Positions 36,843-47,722 of a stretch of DNA of 64,000 nucleotides are shown here, in pieces. How positions within the stretch are numbered: the first letter of the stretch is position 1; every line of letters begins with the position of its first letter. Origin of the DNA: Microbulbifer rhizosphaerae (GTDB taxonomy: Bacteria; Pseudomonadota; Gammaproteobacteria; Pseudomonadales; Cellvibrionaceae); assembly GCF_014191725.1 (NCBI RefSeq), contig NZ_JACHWZ010000010.1, positions 124,001 to 188,000 on the forward strand, given 5' to 3'. Both the position numbers and the translations under genes were made by a program. The notes beneath the pieces were generated by a model. The model was not told where the DNA came from. It worked only from the letters and a program-made list of their open reading frames with translations, and searched no databases.

Positions 36843-37060
36843 TGCGGACAAATCTGTCGGGAACGGATTTGCACAGCCGAAGGCTGCTCGCGAAGCGAGT
36901 GGAGCACAGGGATGTGCTCCATAAATGCGGAATGCGGAATGCGGAAAGGCTTCTCTGTGCTCCAAGGCTTTCGCTGTCAACCGTCAGCCCGCGCGCGGCC
37001 TATGGCCGTCCCGGCGGCAATCAGCTAGATCGCGTATTCCGCATTCATCATTCCGCATTA
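36840..37060 (+). repeat. Composite repeat with AATGCGGA ends, four-hairpin core, copy 3
   Basis: It has the same plan as 26359-26571: TAATGCGGA at the left end, inverted ATTCCGCATT units at the right. The core hairpins are CAAATCTGT-CGGGA-ACGGATTTG (36849-36871), CAGCC-GAA-GGCTG (36874-36886), CTCGC-GAA-GCGAG (36887-36899) and GGAGCACA-GGGA-TGTGCTCC (36901-36920). Relative to copy 2 several stem positions changed on both sides at once. The ends supply the stop codons of the convergent rph and crc. Confidence 0.85.
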
Positions 37061-37825
37061 AACTTCAAGGTCGTAATCCATAATCACCGGGAGGTGGCTG
37101 GAGAAGTCCACGTTCTTGTTGATGGCGCCGTACTCGATGCGGTTTTTCAGGGTCTGGGACACTATCTGCATGTCCATCCGCCAGCCGTCCCCCTCGCCCA
37201 CCCTGCCGCTGGGCCACCAGGTGAACTCGTCGGCATCTTTGACAACCCTGCGAAAGGCATCCACATAGCCGATGTCGTTGAACAACTGGTCCAGCCAGCG
37301 TTGTTCGTGGCGCATAAAGCCGGGGGTGTCCTGGTAGTCCTGCCAGTTCTGCACGTCGGCCCGGCGGTGGGCCATGCCCCAGTTGCCGCAGAATATAAAG
37401 TCGCGGCGCTTGCGGCTGATCTTCACCAGGTGCGCCTGCATGTCGTCGAAAAACTGCACCTTCTTCTCCAGCGATGCCTCGTCCCTGGCTGCCGGCGCCA
37501 GCAGTGAGCCCACGCTCAGGCGCTCGAAATCCGCCTGCAGATAGCGGCCGTACATATCTTCGCCGTTGGAGAAACCCATGCCGTAGATCAGCGCCTTGGG
37601 CTGGTAGCGGGTATAGATGGCGACGCCGTTCTCGTGGGGATTGCCGGAATCGAAGAAGTAGCTGTAATAGCCGTCGGGATGGAAGATCGGGTGGTCCAGT
37701 TCCGGCTCCAGCGAGCGCAGGTCCTGCAGGCAGACGATATCCGCGTCCTGATCCGCCAGCCAGTCGTAAAGACCGCGCTGCGCCGCCTGGTGCACTCCGT
37801 CTACCGACAGACTCACTATTCGCAT
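37058..37825 (-). CDS. crc: Catabolite repression control protein Crc (ExoIII fold)
   Basis: This protein of 255 residues has the exonuclease III/EEP fold but altered catalytic positions: LQD instead of LQE (Asp35), CGNWG instead of GDxN, and SSHLP instead of SDHxP. That pattern, plus segments such as YGRYLQADFE, MPGF-like DTPGFMRHEQRWLDQLF and FTWWPSGR, matches Pseudomonas Crc, which helps Hfq block translation of catabolic mRNAs when preferred carbon is present. Position beside rph and pyrE is also that of crc in Pseudomonas. Its TAA stop overlaps the neighbouring repeat. Confidence 0.85.
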   Translation of the reverse strand: MRIVSLSVDGVHQAAQRGLYDWLADQDADIVCLQDLRSLEPELDHPIFHPDGYYSYFFDSGNPHENGVAIYTRYQPKALIYGMGFSNGEDMYGRYLQADFERLSVGSLLAPAARDEASLEKKVQFFDDMQAHLVKISRKRRDFIFCGNWGMAHRRADVQNWQDYQDTPGFMRHEQRWLDQLFNDIGYVDAFRRVVKDADEFTWWPSGRVGEGDGWRMDMQIVSQTLKNRIEYGAINKNVDFSSHLPVIMDYDLEV

Positions 37826-37953
37826 TATTAGCCCCTTACCAGCGGACTGTGTATGATTACCCGCATTGTCACTAGCATTATTCGACTGTCATTCTCCGAC
37901 AGGCATCTGTGGAGAAGTCTCCCTTCACCTTAGCCAATAGTTAATAAATTTCC

Positions 37954-38622
37954 ATGCAGCAGTATCAGCGCGATTTTATCCAACTGGCCCTGGATCACCA
38001 GGTGCTGTGTTTTGGCGATTACACACTGAAATCCGGCCGCCGCAGCCCCTATTTTTTCAATGCCGGCCGATTCCACACCGGCGCCGCGCTGGCGGCACTG
38101 GGGCGGGCCTATGCCGAGGCGATTTTGACCTCGGGAGTGGAGTTCGATGTCATCTTCGGGCCGGCCTACAAGGGCATACCGCTGGGAGCGGTGACCGCCG
38201 TGGCGCTGGCAGAGAAAGGCGTGGACAAGCCCTTCTGCTACAACCGCAAAGAGGCCAAGGATCACGGCGAAGGCGGAACCTTAGTGGGTGCGCCGCCCGT
38301 TGGCAAGGTTTTGATCATTGATGACGTGATTACCGCGGGTACCGCAGTGCGCGAGGTCATGCAAATCATCGCCGCGCAGGGGGCGGAGCCCGCCGGCGTG
38401 GTGATCGGCCTGAACCGGCAGGAAAAGGCCGGCGAGGACTGTGAACTGTCCGCTATCCAGCAGGTGGAGCAGCAGTACAATATCCCGGTGATCAGCATTG
38501 TGCAGCTGGATCACATCGTCCGTTACCTGCAGGAGGAGTCGCAAGACAGCGAGACCTTGCAGAAGATAGTGGACTATCGGCGGCGCTACGGCGTCTCCGG
38601 CAAACCCGACCAACCCATGTGA
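37954..38622 (+). CDS. pyrE: Orotate phosphoribosyltransferase
   Basis: PyrE has 222 residues and joins orotate to PRPP in pyrimidine synthesis. It has [19 protein letters not shown], the flexible lid [14 protein letters not shown] and the PRPP loop [16 protein letters not shown]. It is divergent from crc. The 128-bp divergent region shows TTGTCAC and CTGTCAT motifs, but not at the 11-bp spacing of a Pho box. Confidence 0.97.
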   Translation: MQQYQRDFIQLALDHQVLCFGDYTLKSGRRSPYFFNAGRFHTGAALAALGRAYAEAILTSGVEFDVIFGPAYKGIPLGAVTAVALAEKGVDKPFCYNRKEAKDHGEGGTLVGAPPVGKVLIIDDVITAGTAVREVMQIIAAQGAEPAGVVIGLNRQEKAGEDCELSAIQQVEQQYNIPVISIVQLDHIVRYLQEESQDSETLQKIVDYRRRYGVSGKPDQPM

Positions 38623-38630
38623 GAAGAGCG

Positions 38631-39248
38631 ATGAAAATCGCCCCCCTGTTCCCGGCCGCCGTCCTCGCGCTCTCCGTCGCCTGGGCCCCCGTATGGGCAC
38701 AACCCGGAAAAAAGGGGGATTTCGAGTTCAGTGGCAAGGTGCTCTACCGTTATAAGGATGAGCAGGGTGTCCAGGTGTTGGACGACCTGGTGCCGCCCCG
38801 CTATGTAGCCGATGGCTACGAAGTGCTCAGTCTCTCCGGGCGCGTGCTCAAAGTGGTGCCGCCGCAACTCAGCGGCGAGGAGCTGGCGGAACAGCAGCGC
38901 CGCAAGGCGCAGCGGGAAGAGGACCTCAAACTACTCAAGCGCTACAACAGCGTGGCGGATATCGAGAGCGCGCGCTCGCGCAAACTGGCGGTGGTGAATC
39001 AGGATATGGCGATCATGCGCTCCAATATCACCAGCCTTCACCGGCAGGTAGAGCAGGAAGAAACCGCCGCCGCACGCACTCAGCGCAACGGCCGCGAAGT
39101 GCCGCCGGAGCTGCTGGCGCGCATCGCCGACCTGAAAAAGGAAATCGGGGTGCTGAAGGAGCGCCTGAGCCGGCGCGAAGCCGAGGCGGAGCGACTCAAC
39201 AAGGAGTTTGATCACGCCGCCAGGCGCTACGCGGAAATCGCCCCGTAG
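38631..39248 (+). CDS. Exported coiled-coil protein with DUF4124-like N-terminus
   Basis: This protein of 205 residues has a signal peptide (about 1-23, ending PVWA). The first mature segment, KVLYRYKDEQGVQVLDDLVPP, resembles DUF4124, a short beta domain found in many periplasmic proteins of gammaproteobacteria. The remainder (about 85-205) is charged and helical with heptad spacing, a likely coiled coil. ATG 38631 is preferred over an upstream GTG overlapping the pyrE stop. It lies 8 bp after pyrE and is probably co-transcribed. Function is unknown. Confidence 0.75.
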   Translation: MKIAPLFPAAVLALSVAWAPVWAQPGKKGDFEFSGKVLYRYKDEQGVQVLDDLVPPRYVADGYEVLSLSGRVLKVVPPQLSGEELAEQQRRKAQREEDLKLLKRYNSVADIESARSRKLAVVNQDMAIMRSNITSLHRQVEQEETAAARTQRNGREVPPELLARIADLKKEIGVLKERLSRREAEAERLNKEFDHAARRYAEIAP

Positions 39249-39296
39249 GGTGCGCCGTGCGCACCGTTGCTCGGGCGGTGCGCGCGGCGCACCTTA
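39245..39296 (+). repeat. GGTGCGCC inverted repeat, family D
   Basis: GTAGGGTGCGCCGTGCGCACC and its imperfect inverse GGTGCGCGCGGCGCACC surround a short spacer. The TAG stop of the upstream gene is part of the repeat. A sister copy is at 41287-41346. Confidence 0.75.
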
Positions 39297-39310
39297 CACT
39301 CGACTACTCT

Positions 39311-39551
39311 TAGAGCCCGTTTGGACTCTCGTGCGAAACTCTCCAGGGCCGGGTGGGGTGCCGCTTTCCGGGACCGGATGACTCGCGCCATCCCTGGCGT
39401 TCGCCCTGCGGGCGCCTTCGGCGTCCAAATCTGCTCCGGCAGATTTGTGAGGCAGGGATGCCGATTACGAGCGTACAAGGACGTGGACGTATTAAAGGGG
39501 GGCGCCCAGCCCGTGTCCCGGAAAGCGGTACCCCACCCGGCCCCGCACTGA
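39311..39551 (+). repeat. Family E element containing an inverted four-hairpin core, copy 4
   Basis: No gene is visible in this gap. It starts TAGAGCCCGTTTGGACTCTC and has arms (39341-39372 and about 39516-39546) that pair through GGGTGGGGTGCCGCTTTCC. The middle holds, on the minus strand, CAAATCTGC-CGGA-GCAGATTTG (39447-39426), CGCC-GAA-GGCG (39423-39413), CGCCC-GCA-GGGCG (39414-39402) and GCCA-GGGA-TGGC (39398-39387). On the plus strand it holds GGCA-GGGA-TGCC (39451-39462) and GTACAAGGACGT (39473-39484). Confidence 0.75.
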
Positions 39552-39566
39552 GGTCGAATTTTCCTC

Positions 39567-40172
39567 TTACTGCGCCAGTGCCGTCTCGCGAAAGAATCCC
39601 GCCATCAATACCGGCCACTGCTCTGCCCAGTACTCGGTGGGCTTGCGCTTGAAGCCGCTGCGCACGTACTGCACGATGCGCCCTTCGGCGCTGGCCAACA
39701 GCAGGTTGGCGGCGCCGCCGAGGGGAATTGCCGGGCGCAGCTGCTCGCGCAGCTCCGCCTCACGCAGGATCTGTTTCAACTGCGTTTCCAGACGGTCGAA
39801 GAATTGCAGAATGCGGCCGTGCAGCCGTTCAGTCTCGCCGGTGAGAGCATCCCCGGTGAGCAGCCGGGTGATGCCCGGATTGCGCTCGCAGAAGGCCAGC
39901 AGCAGGTGCAGGATTTTCTGGCAGCGCGCCAGGGCGGAGGGCTCCTCCTGCAGGATCAGGGACACGCGGCTGAAAACGGTGTCCTCGATAAACTCAATCA
40001 GGCCCTCGAACATCTTGGACTTGCTGGGAAAGTGGCGGTACAGCGCCGCCTCGGAAAAGCCCACTTCCTTGGCCAGGGCCGCGGTGGTAATGCGGGCGCC
40101 GGGACTGGCCTCCAGCATGTGCGCCAGGGCCTGCAGTATCTGTTGGCGCCGGTTGATTTTTTCGCTGCTCAT
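39567..40172 (-). CDS. slmA: Nucleoid occlusion factor SlmA
   Basis: This TetR-fold protein has 201 residues. Its N-terminal helix-turn-helix reads [31 protein letters not shown], the sequence typical of SlmA, which binds DNA sites over the nucleoid and blocks FtsZ assembly there. ATG 40172 begins [16 protein letters not shown]; the open frame continues upstream but lacks homologous residues. It keeps the enterobacterial pyrE-slmA linkage. Repeat ends of family E lie on both sides of the gene. Confidence 0.94.
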   Translation of the reverse strand: MSSEKINRRQQILQALAHMLEASPGARITTAALAKEVGFSEAALYRHFPSKSKMFEGLIEFIEDTVFSRVSLILQEEPSALARCQKILHLLLAFCERNPGITRLLTGDALTGETERLHGRILQFFDRLETQLKQILREAELREQLRPAIPLGGAANLLLASAEGRIVQYVRSGFKRKPTEYWAEQWPVLMAGFFRETALAQ

Positions 40173-40235
40173 TGACTGCCTTGTTGTTATGCCTTTGAGA
40201 GTAAGCGCCTGTCTGGAATCTCTCTCTCTCGGCCC

Positions 40236-40275
40236 GGAGAGTTGTGTATAAAATTCCAAACAGGCCCTAAGCGGG
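40236..40275 (+). repeat. Solo terminus of the family E element
   Basis: Read on the minus strand the segment gives TTAGGGCCTGTTTGGAATTT and later AACTCTCCGGGC, matching the terminus TAGAGCCTGTTTGGA...AACTC of the elements at 39311 and 45687, but without an inner half. Confidence 0.55.
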
Positions 40276-40316
40276 AGCCGCCGCCGGCTCTGCCGGCTGG
40301 GAGAGGCGCGGGAATC

Positions 40317-43708
<3,392 letters not shown>

Positions 43709-43720
43709 GAAAGATTCCAA

Positions 43721-44932
43721 TTATTGTGCAAATGCTCGGGCGGCTATGATTTCGATCAACCGCTCGGCCAGTTCCGTTTTCAATGCCGGTGGCAGGGTCT
43801 CGCTGCCGGTGCTGTCGATCACGGTAACGGCGTTGCGGTCGCTGTCAAAGCCGCCGTCCTCCGTGCTCACATCGTTGGCGATAATCAGGTCGAGTTTCTT
43901 GCGCACCAGCTTGCCCCGGGCATGCTCCAGTACCTTTTCCGTCTCCGCGGCGAAGCCGACGGTAAAGGGGCGCCGGCTGCTGCGCGCGGCGATACCGGCG
44001 ACGATATCCGGGTTCTTGACCAGCGCCACGACGTCTTCCTCGCTGTCGTCCTGCTTCTTTATTTTCTGCTCCGCCACCGTGGCGGGGCGAAAATCCGCCA
44101 CCGCGGCGGCGGCGATAAACAGGTCGCACAGGTCCGCGGCGCGCTCGGCGGCATCGCGCATCTCCCGGCTGTCGACTACGTCGATACGCTTGACTCCCGG
44201 CGGTGTGGCCAGGGACACCGGCCCGGCGATCAGGGTGACCTCGGCACCGGCGCGGCGCGCAGCGGCCGCCAGGGCGAAACCCATTTTGCCGGAGCTGTGA
44301 TTGCTGAGGAAGCGCACCGGGTCCAGCGCCTCGCGGGTGGGGCCGGCAGTGATCACCACCGTTTTGCCCGTCAGCGATGGGTTCGCTGCCATCAGGGTCT
44401 CCACCTCCGTCACCAGGGCGTCCGGTTCCAGCATGCGACCCGGTCCCACGTCCCCACAGGCCTGGCTGCCCGCCGCCGGTCCCCAGATGCGGGTGTTGCG
44501 GTTCAACAGGGTTTGCCTGTTGGCGGCGGTGGCCGGGTGGCGCCACATGGCCTGATTCATTGCCGGCGCCAGCGCCAGTTCCGCCTCACTCGCCAGGCAC
44601 AGGGTGGTGAGCAGGTCGTCCGCCATGCCCGCGGCCAGTTTGGCCATCAGGTTGGCGCTGGCCGGGGCGATCAGGATCAGTTGGGCCCACTTGGCCAGTT
44701 CGATATGTCCCATGGCCGCCTCCGCCGCCAGGTCCAGCAGGTCGGTGTGCACCGGCTCGCCGGAGAGGGCCTGGAAGGTAAGCGGCTTTACAAACTCCTG
44801 TGCGCCGGCGGTCATCACCACCCGCACCCGGGCACCGCGCTCCTTCAGGCGGCGCACCAGGTCGGCGCTCTTGTAGGCGGCAATGCCGCCGGTGACGCCC
44901 AGCAGTATGTGTTTGTCGGCCAGGGAGGACAT
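43721..44932 (-). CDS. coaBC: Bifunctional phosphopantothenoylcysteine decarboxylase/synthetase
   Basis: This protein of 403 residues carries two steps of coenzyme A synthesis. The flavoprotein CoaC half has ILLGVTGGIAAYKSADL, MGHIELAKWAQLILIAPASAN with the catalytic His, PAMNQAMW and the substrate-clamp Cys in GSQACGDVGPGRM. The CoaB half begins KTVVITAGPTREALDPVRFLSNHSSGKMG and contains AAAVADFRP and KNPDIV. ATG 44932 gives the standard start. The dut gene that normally follows coaBC in Pseudomonas and E. coli is absent, and algC comes directly after. Confidence 0.96.
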   Translation of the reverse strand: MSSLADKHILLGVTGGIAAYKSADLVRRLKERGARVRVVMTAGAQEFVKPLTFQALSGEPVHTDLLDLAAEAAMGHIELAKWAQLILIAPASANLMAKLAAGMADDLLTTLCLASEAELALAPAMNQAMWRHPATAANRQTLLNRNTRIWGPAAGSQACGDVGPGRMLEPDALVTEVETLMAANPSLTGKTVVITAGPTREALDPVRFLSNHSSGKMGFALAAAARRAGAEVTLIAGPVSLATPPGVKRIDVVDSREMRDAAERAADLCDLFIAAAAVADFRPATVAEQKIKKQDDSEEDVVALVKNPDIVAGIAARSSRRPFTVGFAAETEKVLEHARGKLVRKKLDLIIANDVSTEDGGFDSDRNAVTVIDSTGSETLPPALKTELAERLIEIIAARAFAQ

Positions 44933-45014
44933 AGGCGCGGTTTCCAAAATCGGGAGAGCGGGTAAGATTAGCATTTCTGTGCCCCGCGAATAAGGATAAA
45001 CAGGGAGGGAGACC

Positions 45015-45689
45015 ATGGCGATCACGGACTGGCCGGCGGCGGAGCGGCCGCGGGAGAAATTATTGGAGCGGGGGCCGGAGGCACTCTCGGATGCGGAGTT
45101 GCTGGCGATTTTCCTGCGCACGGGGGTTCCCGGGCTCTCGGCGGTGGACCTGGCCCGCCAACTGCTGGTGGATTTCGGCGGCCTGCGCCCGCTGCTGGAG
45201 GCGGACAAGCGGGAGTTCTGCCGCGGCAAAGGCCTGGGCGACGCCAAGTATGTGCAACTGCAGGCGGTGCTGGAGATGGCCCGCCGCCACCTGGCGGAAT
45301 CCCTGCAGCGCACCGATGCCCTGTGTAGCCCCGACGCCGTGCGCAACTACCTGACCGCGCAGCTGCGCCACCGCCGGCGCGAAGTATTCTGCTGCCTCTA
45401 CCTGGACAGCCAGCACCGGGTCATCGCCTTCGAGGAGCTGTTCGAAGGCACCCTCAACGCCGCCAGCGTCTACCCGCGGGAAGTAGTGCAGGCGGCGCTG
45501 CACAAGGGCGCGGCGGCAGTGATCCTGGCCCACAACCACCCCTCCGGGGTGAGTGAGCCCAGCCAGGCGGATATCTGGATCACCGAGCGGTTGAGCCAGG
45601 CGCTGGAGCTGGTGGACATCAAGGTGCTGGACCATATGATCGTGGGAGAAGGGGCGGCGCTGTCTTTTGCCGAGCAGGGGTTGCTTTAG
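45015..45689 (+). CDS. radC: RadC family JAB-domain protein
   Basis: This 224-residue protein has an N-terminal helix-hairpin-helix region (about 1-90, [20 protein letters not shown]) and a C-terminal JAB/MPN domain with the metal motif [15 protein letters not shown]. Despite the name, a repair role is not supported in model organisms and function is uncertain. It is divergent from coaBC and precedes rpmB, the classical order. Its TAG stop is the first part of a family E repeat (TAGAGCCTGTTTGGA). Confidence 0.95.
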   Translation: MAITDWPAAERPREKLLERGPEALSDAELLAIFLRTGVPGLSAVDLARQLLVDFGGLRPLLEADKREFCRGKGLGDAKYVQLQAVLEMARRHLAESLQRTDALCSPDAVRNYLTAQLRHRRREVFCCLYLDSQHRVIAFEELFEGTLNAASVYPREVVQAALHKGAAAVILAHNHPSGVSEPSQADIWITERLSQALELVDIKVLDHMIVGEGAALSFAEQGLL

Positions 45690-45873
45690 AGCCTGTTTGG
45701 AGTCTTCATATCGTCCCCGTTCCGTGCGGGGCCGGTATGGGTGCCTCTTTCCGGGACGCGCTGTAAATACATCCCTGTACGCTCGTAATCAGCATCCATG
45801 CCTCATACGGTCCCGGAAAGAGGCACCCATGCCGGCCAGGCGAGTTTTGCGCGAGACTCCAAACAGGCTCTGA
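45687..45873 (+). repeat. Family E inverted-repeat element (MITE-like)
   Basis: The left end TAGAGCCTGTTTGGAGTCT and the right end (inverted) TCAGAGCCTGTTTGGAGTCT enclose arms that pair through GGGTGCCTCTTTCCGGGAC. The centre carries, on the minus strand, GCA-TGGA-TGC (45800-45791) and GTACAGGGATGTA (45780-45768), joined by TGATTACGAGC. No coding capacity is visible. The next repeat begins 26 bp later. Confidence 0.8.
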
Positions 45874-45898
45874 ATGCGGTGCCTGGCGCTGTGCTCTC

Positions 45899-45974
45899 TG
45901 TAGGAGCCTGCTTGCGCAGGCGAAAAGGGCGGAACTCCGTAGCTGTTCGCTTGCGGGCAAGCCCCCACAGGCCG
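45899..45974 (+). repeat. REP-like repeat, family B variant
   Basis: TGTAGGAGCCTGCTTGCGCAGGCG contains the stem GCCTGC-TTGC-GCAGGC. GCTTGCGGGCAAGC follows about 35 bases later. It lies in the radC-rpmB gap; the remaining bases to 46142 hold the rpmB promoter and leader and no other recognisable feature. Confidence 0.6.
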
Positions 45975-45991
45975 ATTCTGTTGTTCAGAAC

Positions 45992-46020
45992 TTGCCCCCG
46001 AGGGGCTCTTCTGGTATAAA
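45992..46020 (+). promoter_or_regulatory. Sigma-70-type promoter of rpmB-rpmG
   Basis: TTGCCC (45992-45997) and TATAAA (46015-46020) are 17 bp apart, about 120 bp before the rpmB start. Confidence 0.6.
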
Positions 46021-46142
46021 ACGCCGCTCTTTTGCGGCCGGGCCAGATTCTATACAGATACCGCGTCCGCCCAGGAACCGGATTAATCAGTCCCCGCACC
46101 GCTCCGTCACAGCGGGCTCGAGAGTTTTGAAGAGGCCATCAG

Positions 46143-46379
46143 ATGTCCAAGGTATGTCAGGTCACCGGTAAGCGCCCGGTCACCGGTAACAATGTATCCC
46201 ACGCTAAAAACCGCACCAAGCGCCGCTTTGTGCCCAACCTGCACAGCCACCGTTTCTGGGTCGAATCCGAGAAGCGCTTCGTGAAGCTGCGGGTATCCGC
46301 CAAAGGAATGCGCGTGATCGATAAGAAAGGTATCGACACCGTGCTGAGCGAGCTGCGCGCCCGCGGCGAAAAATTTTAA
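46143..46379 (+). CDS. rpmB: 50S ribosomal protein L28
   Basis: This basic protein of 78 residues begins [20 protein letters not shown] and continues [13 protein letters not shown], the invariant L28 signature. It binds 23S rRNA near the E site. It is followed 35 bp later by rpmG with a shared terminator, forming a two-gene ribosomal operon as in E. coli. Confidence 0.98.
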   Translation: MSKVCQVTGKRPVTGNNVSHAKNRTKRRFVPNLHSHRFWVESEKRFVKLRVSAKGMRVIDKKGIDTVLSELRARGEKF

Positions 46380-46414
46380 CGGCGGCAGTCCGCTAAGAGA
46401 TCGGAGACAGAACA

Positions 46415-46570
46415 ATGCGTGAGAAAATTCGCCTGAATTCCAGCGCCGGCACCGGCCACTTTTACACTACTGACAAAAACAAGCGCAACATGCCGGAAAA
46501 AATGGAGATCAAGAAATACGATCCCGTTGTCCGCAAGCATGTGATGTACAAGGAAGGCAAGATCAAGTAA
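46415..46570 (+). CDS. rpmG: 50S ribosomal protein L33
   Basis: This small basic protein of 51 residues begins [19 protein letters not shown] and continues [18 protein letters not shown], ending [10 protein letters not shown]. This is the cysteine-free L33 form. CGGAGACAG precedes the ATG. An intrinsic terminator begins 24 bp after the stop. Confidence 0.98.
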   Translation: MREKIRLNSSAGTGHFYTTDKNKRNMPEKMEIKKYDPVVRKHVMYKEGKIK

Positions 46571-46593
46571 CGATTGTGCCTGTAGCAGGATGG

Positions 46594-46622
46594 AAAAAGC
46601 CCGGAGTTTCCGGGCTTTTTTG
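46594..46622 (+). terminator. Intrinsic terminator of rpmB-rpmG
   Basis: AAAAAGCCCGG pairs with CCGGGCTTTTT around AGTTT, with the T-tract continuing after the stem. Confidence 0.92.
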
Positions 46623-46628
46623 TGTGTG

Positions 46629-46675
46629 CCGGGAGCGCCGAGCTCCAGCTCGGCTCGCGGGCCGGAGGCCCGCCC
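46629..46675 (+). repeat. Extragenic palindrome, family A
   Basis: GCGCCGAGCTCCAGCTCGGC is followed by GCGGGCCGGAGGCCCGC, the same two palindromes as near 6.4 and 6.8 kb. It lies just before mutM. Confidence 0.8.
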
Positions 46676-46697
46676 TACCCAACAAGCCCAAAGCAAA

Positions 46698-47513
46698 ATG
46701 CCCGAACTACCCGAGGTAGAAACCACCCGCCGCGGTCTGGCCCCCCACCTGGAGGGCCACAGGGTCCGCTCGGCCAGGGTGCGCCAGCATCGCCTGCGCT
46801 GGCCGGTGGACAAGGGGTTCGCGAGGCGCATCTCCGGTGCAAAGATCCTGCGTCTGGAGCGTCGCGCCAAGTATCTGCTGATGCACACGGACCGGGGCTG
46901 CGCCATCTGGCACCTGGGCATGTCCGGCAGCCTGCGCCTCGTAGGTCCGGAGTGTGCGGCGGAAAAACACGACCACATCGACTGGCAGCTGGATAGCGGC
47001 CTGGTCCTGCGCTACCGCGATCCCCGCCGCTTCGGCGCGCTGCTGTGGACCGGTGGAGAGCCCGCGGAACACGAACTGCTCGCCCACCTGGGCCCGGAAC
47101 CGCTGTCCGGTGACTTTCACGGCGACTACCTGTTTTCCGCCTCCCGCGGCCGCCGCCAGGCGGTCAAGGCGCTGATCATGGACGGGCGCATCGTCGTGGG
47201 AGTGGGCAACATCTACGCCAGCGAGGCATTGTTTCTCGCCGGTATCCGCCCGGACAAGGCCGCCGGTTCCATTTCCCGCGCCCGCTACCTGCGCCTGGCC
47301 GAGGCCATCAAGGAAGTGCTGGCGCGCGCTATCGAACAGGGCGGCACCACCCTGCGCGACTTTATCGGCGGCGACGGCCAGCCCGGCTACTTCGCCCAGC
47401 AGCTCAACGTCTACGGCCGTGCCGGCCAGCCCTGCCCCGGCTGCGGCCGCGCGATCCGCGACCTGATCCTGGCCCAGCGCAACACCTTCTTCTGCAGTCG
47501 CTGCCAGCGCTGA
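46698..47513 (+). CDS. mutM: Formamidopyrimidine-DNA glycosylase (Fpg)
   Basis: MutM has 271 residues and removes 8-oxoguanine and formamidopyrimidines from DNA. The N-terminal catalytic [14 protein letters not shown] provides the Schiff-base proline and acid Glu. Lys in RRAKYLL, the helix-two-turn-helix region ([14 protein letters not shown]) and a C-terminal four-cysteine zinc finger (CPGCG and CSRCQR) are all present. ATG 46698 is fixed by the need for Pro2; the open frame upstream is repeat DNA. It follows rpmG as in other gammaproteobacteria. Confidence 0.97.
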   Translation: MPELPEVETTRRGLAPHLEGHRVRSARVRQHRLRWPVDKGFARRISGAKILRLERRAKYLLMHTDRGCAIWHLGMSGSLRLVGPECAAEKHDHIDWQLDSGLVLRYRDPRRFGALLWTGGEPAEHELLAHLGPEPLSGDFHGDYLFSASRGRRQAVKALIMDGRIVVGVGNIYASEALFLAGIRPDKAAGSISRARYLRLAEAIKEVLARAIEQGGTTLRDFIGGDGQPGYFAQQLNVYGRAGQPCPGCGRAIRDLILAQRNTFFCSRCQR

Positions 47514-47561
47514 AAGTTTCTCTATACTTCGGGCAGTTTCCCGTCAGCCCGGTGTCCGCTC

Positions 47562-47720
47562 ATGGTCATGATGCTGCCCTTCCTCAGCGCGCTGATTTCC
47601 GCCTGGCTCGCCTGGCGCGGCCATTGCCGGGCAAGCCTCTGGTGGTGGCTGGTGACCCTGGCGATCTTCCTTATCTGGTGCCGCTTCCACATGACCAGTA
47701 CCCTCGATATCTCGCTGTAG
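47562..47720 (+). CDS. DUF5993-like small membrane protein next to dsbB
   Basis: This 52-residue protein starts MVMMLPFLSALISAWLAW and has two membrane helices separated by a short RGHCRAS loop, ending TSTLDISL. That size and pattern match DUF5993, tiny membrane proteins usually encoded just before a DsbB-like gene. Here the dsbB-like ATG comes 2 bp after its TAG stop, so translation is probably coupled. Function is unknown. It may be a partner of the adjacent disulfide oxidoreductase. Confidence 0.75.
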   Translation: MVMMLPFLSALISAWLAWRGHCRASLWWWLVTLAIFLIWCRFHMTSTLDISL

Positions 47721-47722
47721 TC

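Noticed and set aside
37840..37930. Possible Pho box between crc and pyrE (TTGTCAC and CTGTCAT).
   Set aside because: The two units are 20 bp apart start to start, not 11 or 22, and no -10 lies at the distance seen for pstS and phoB.
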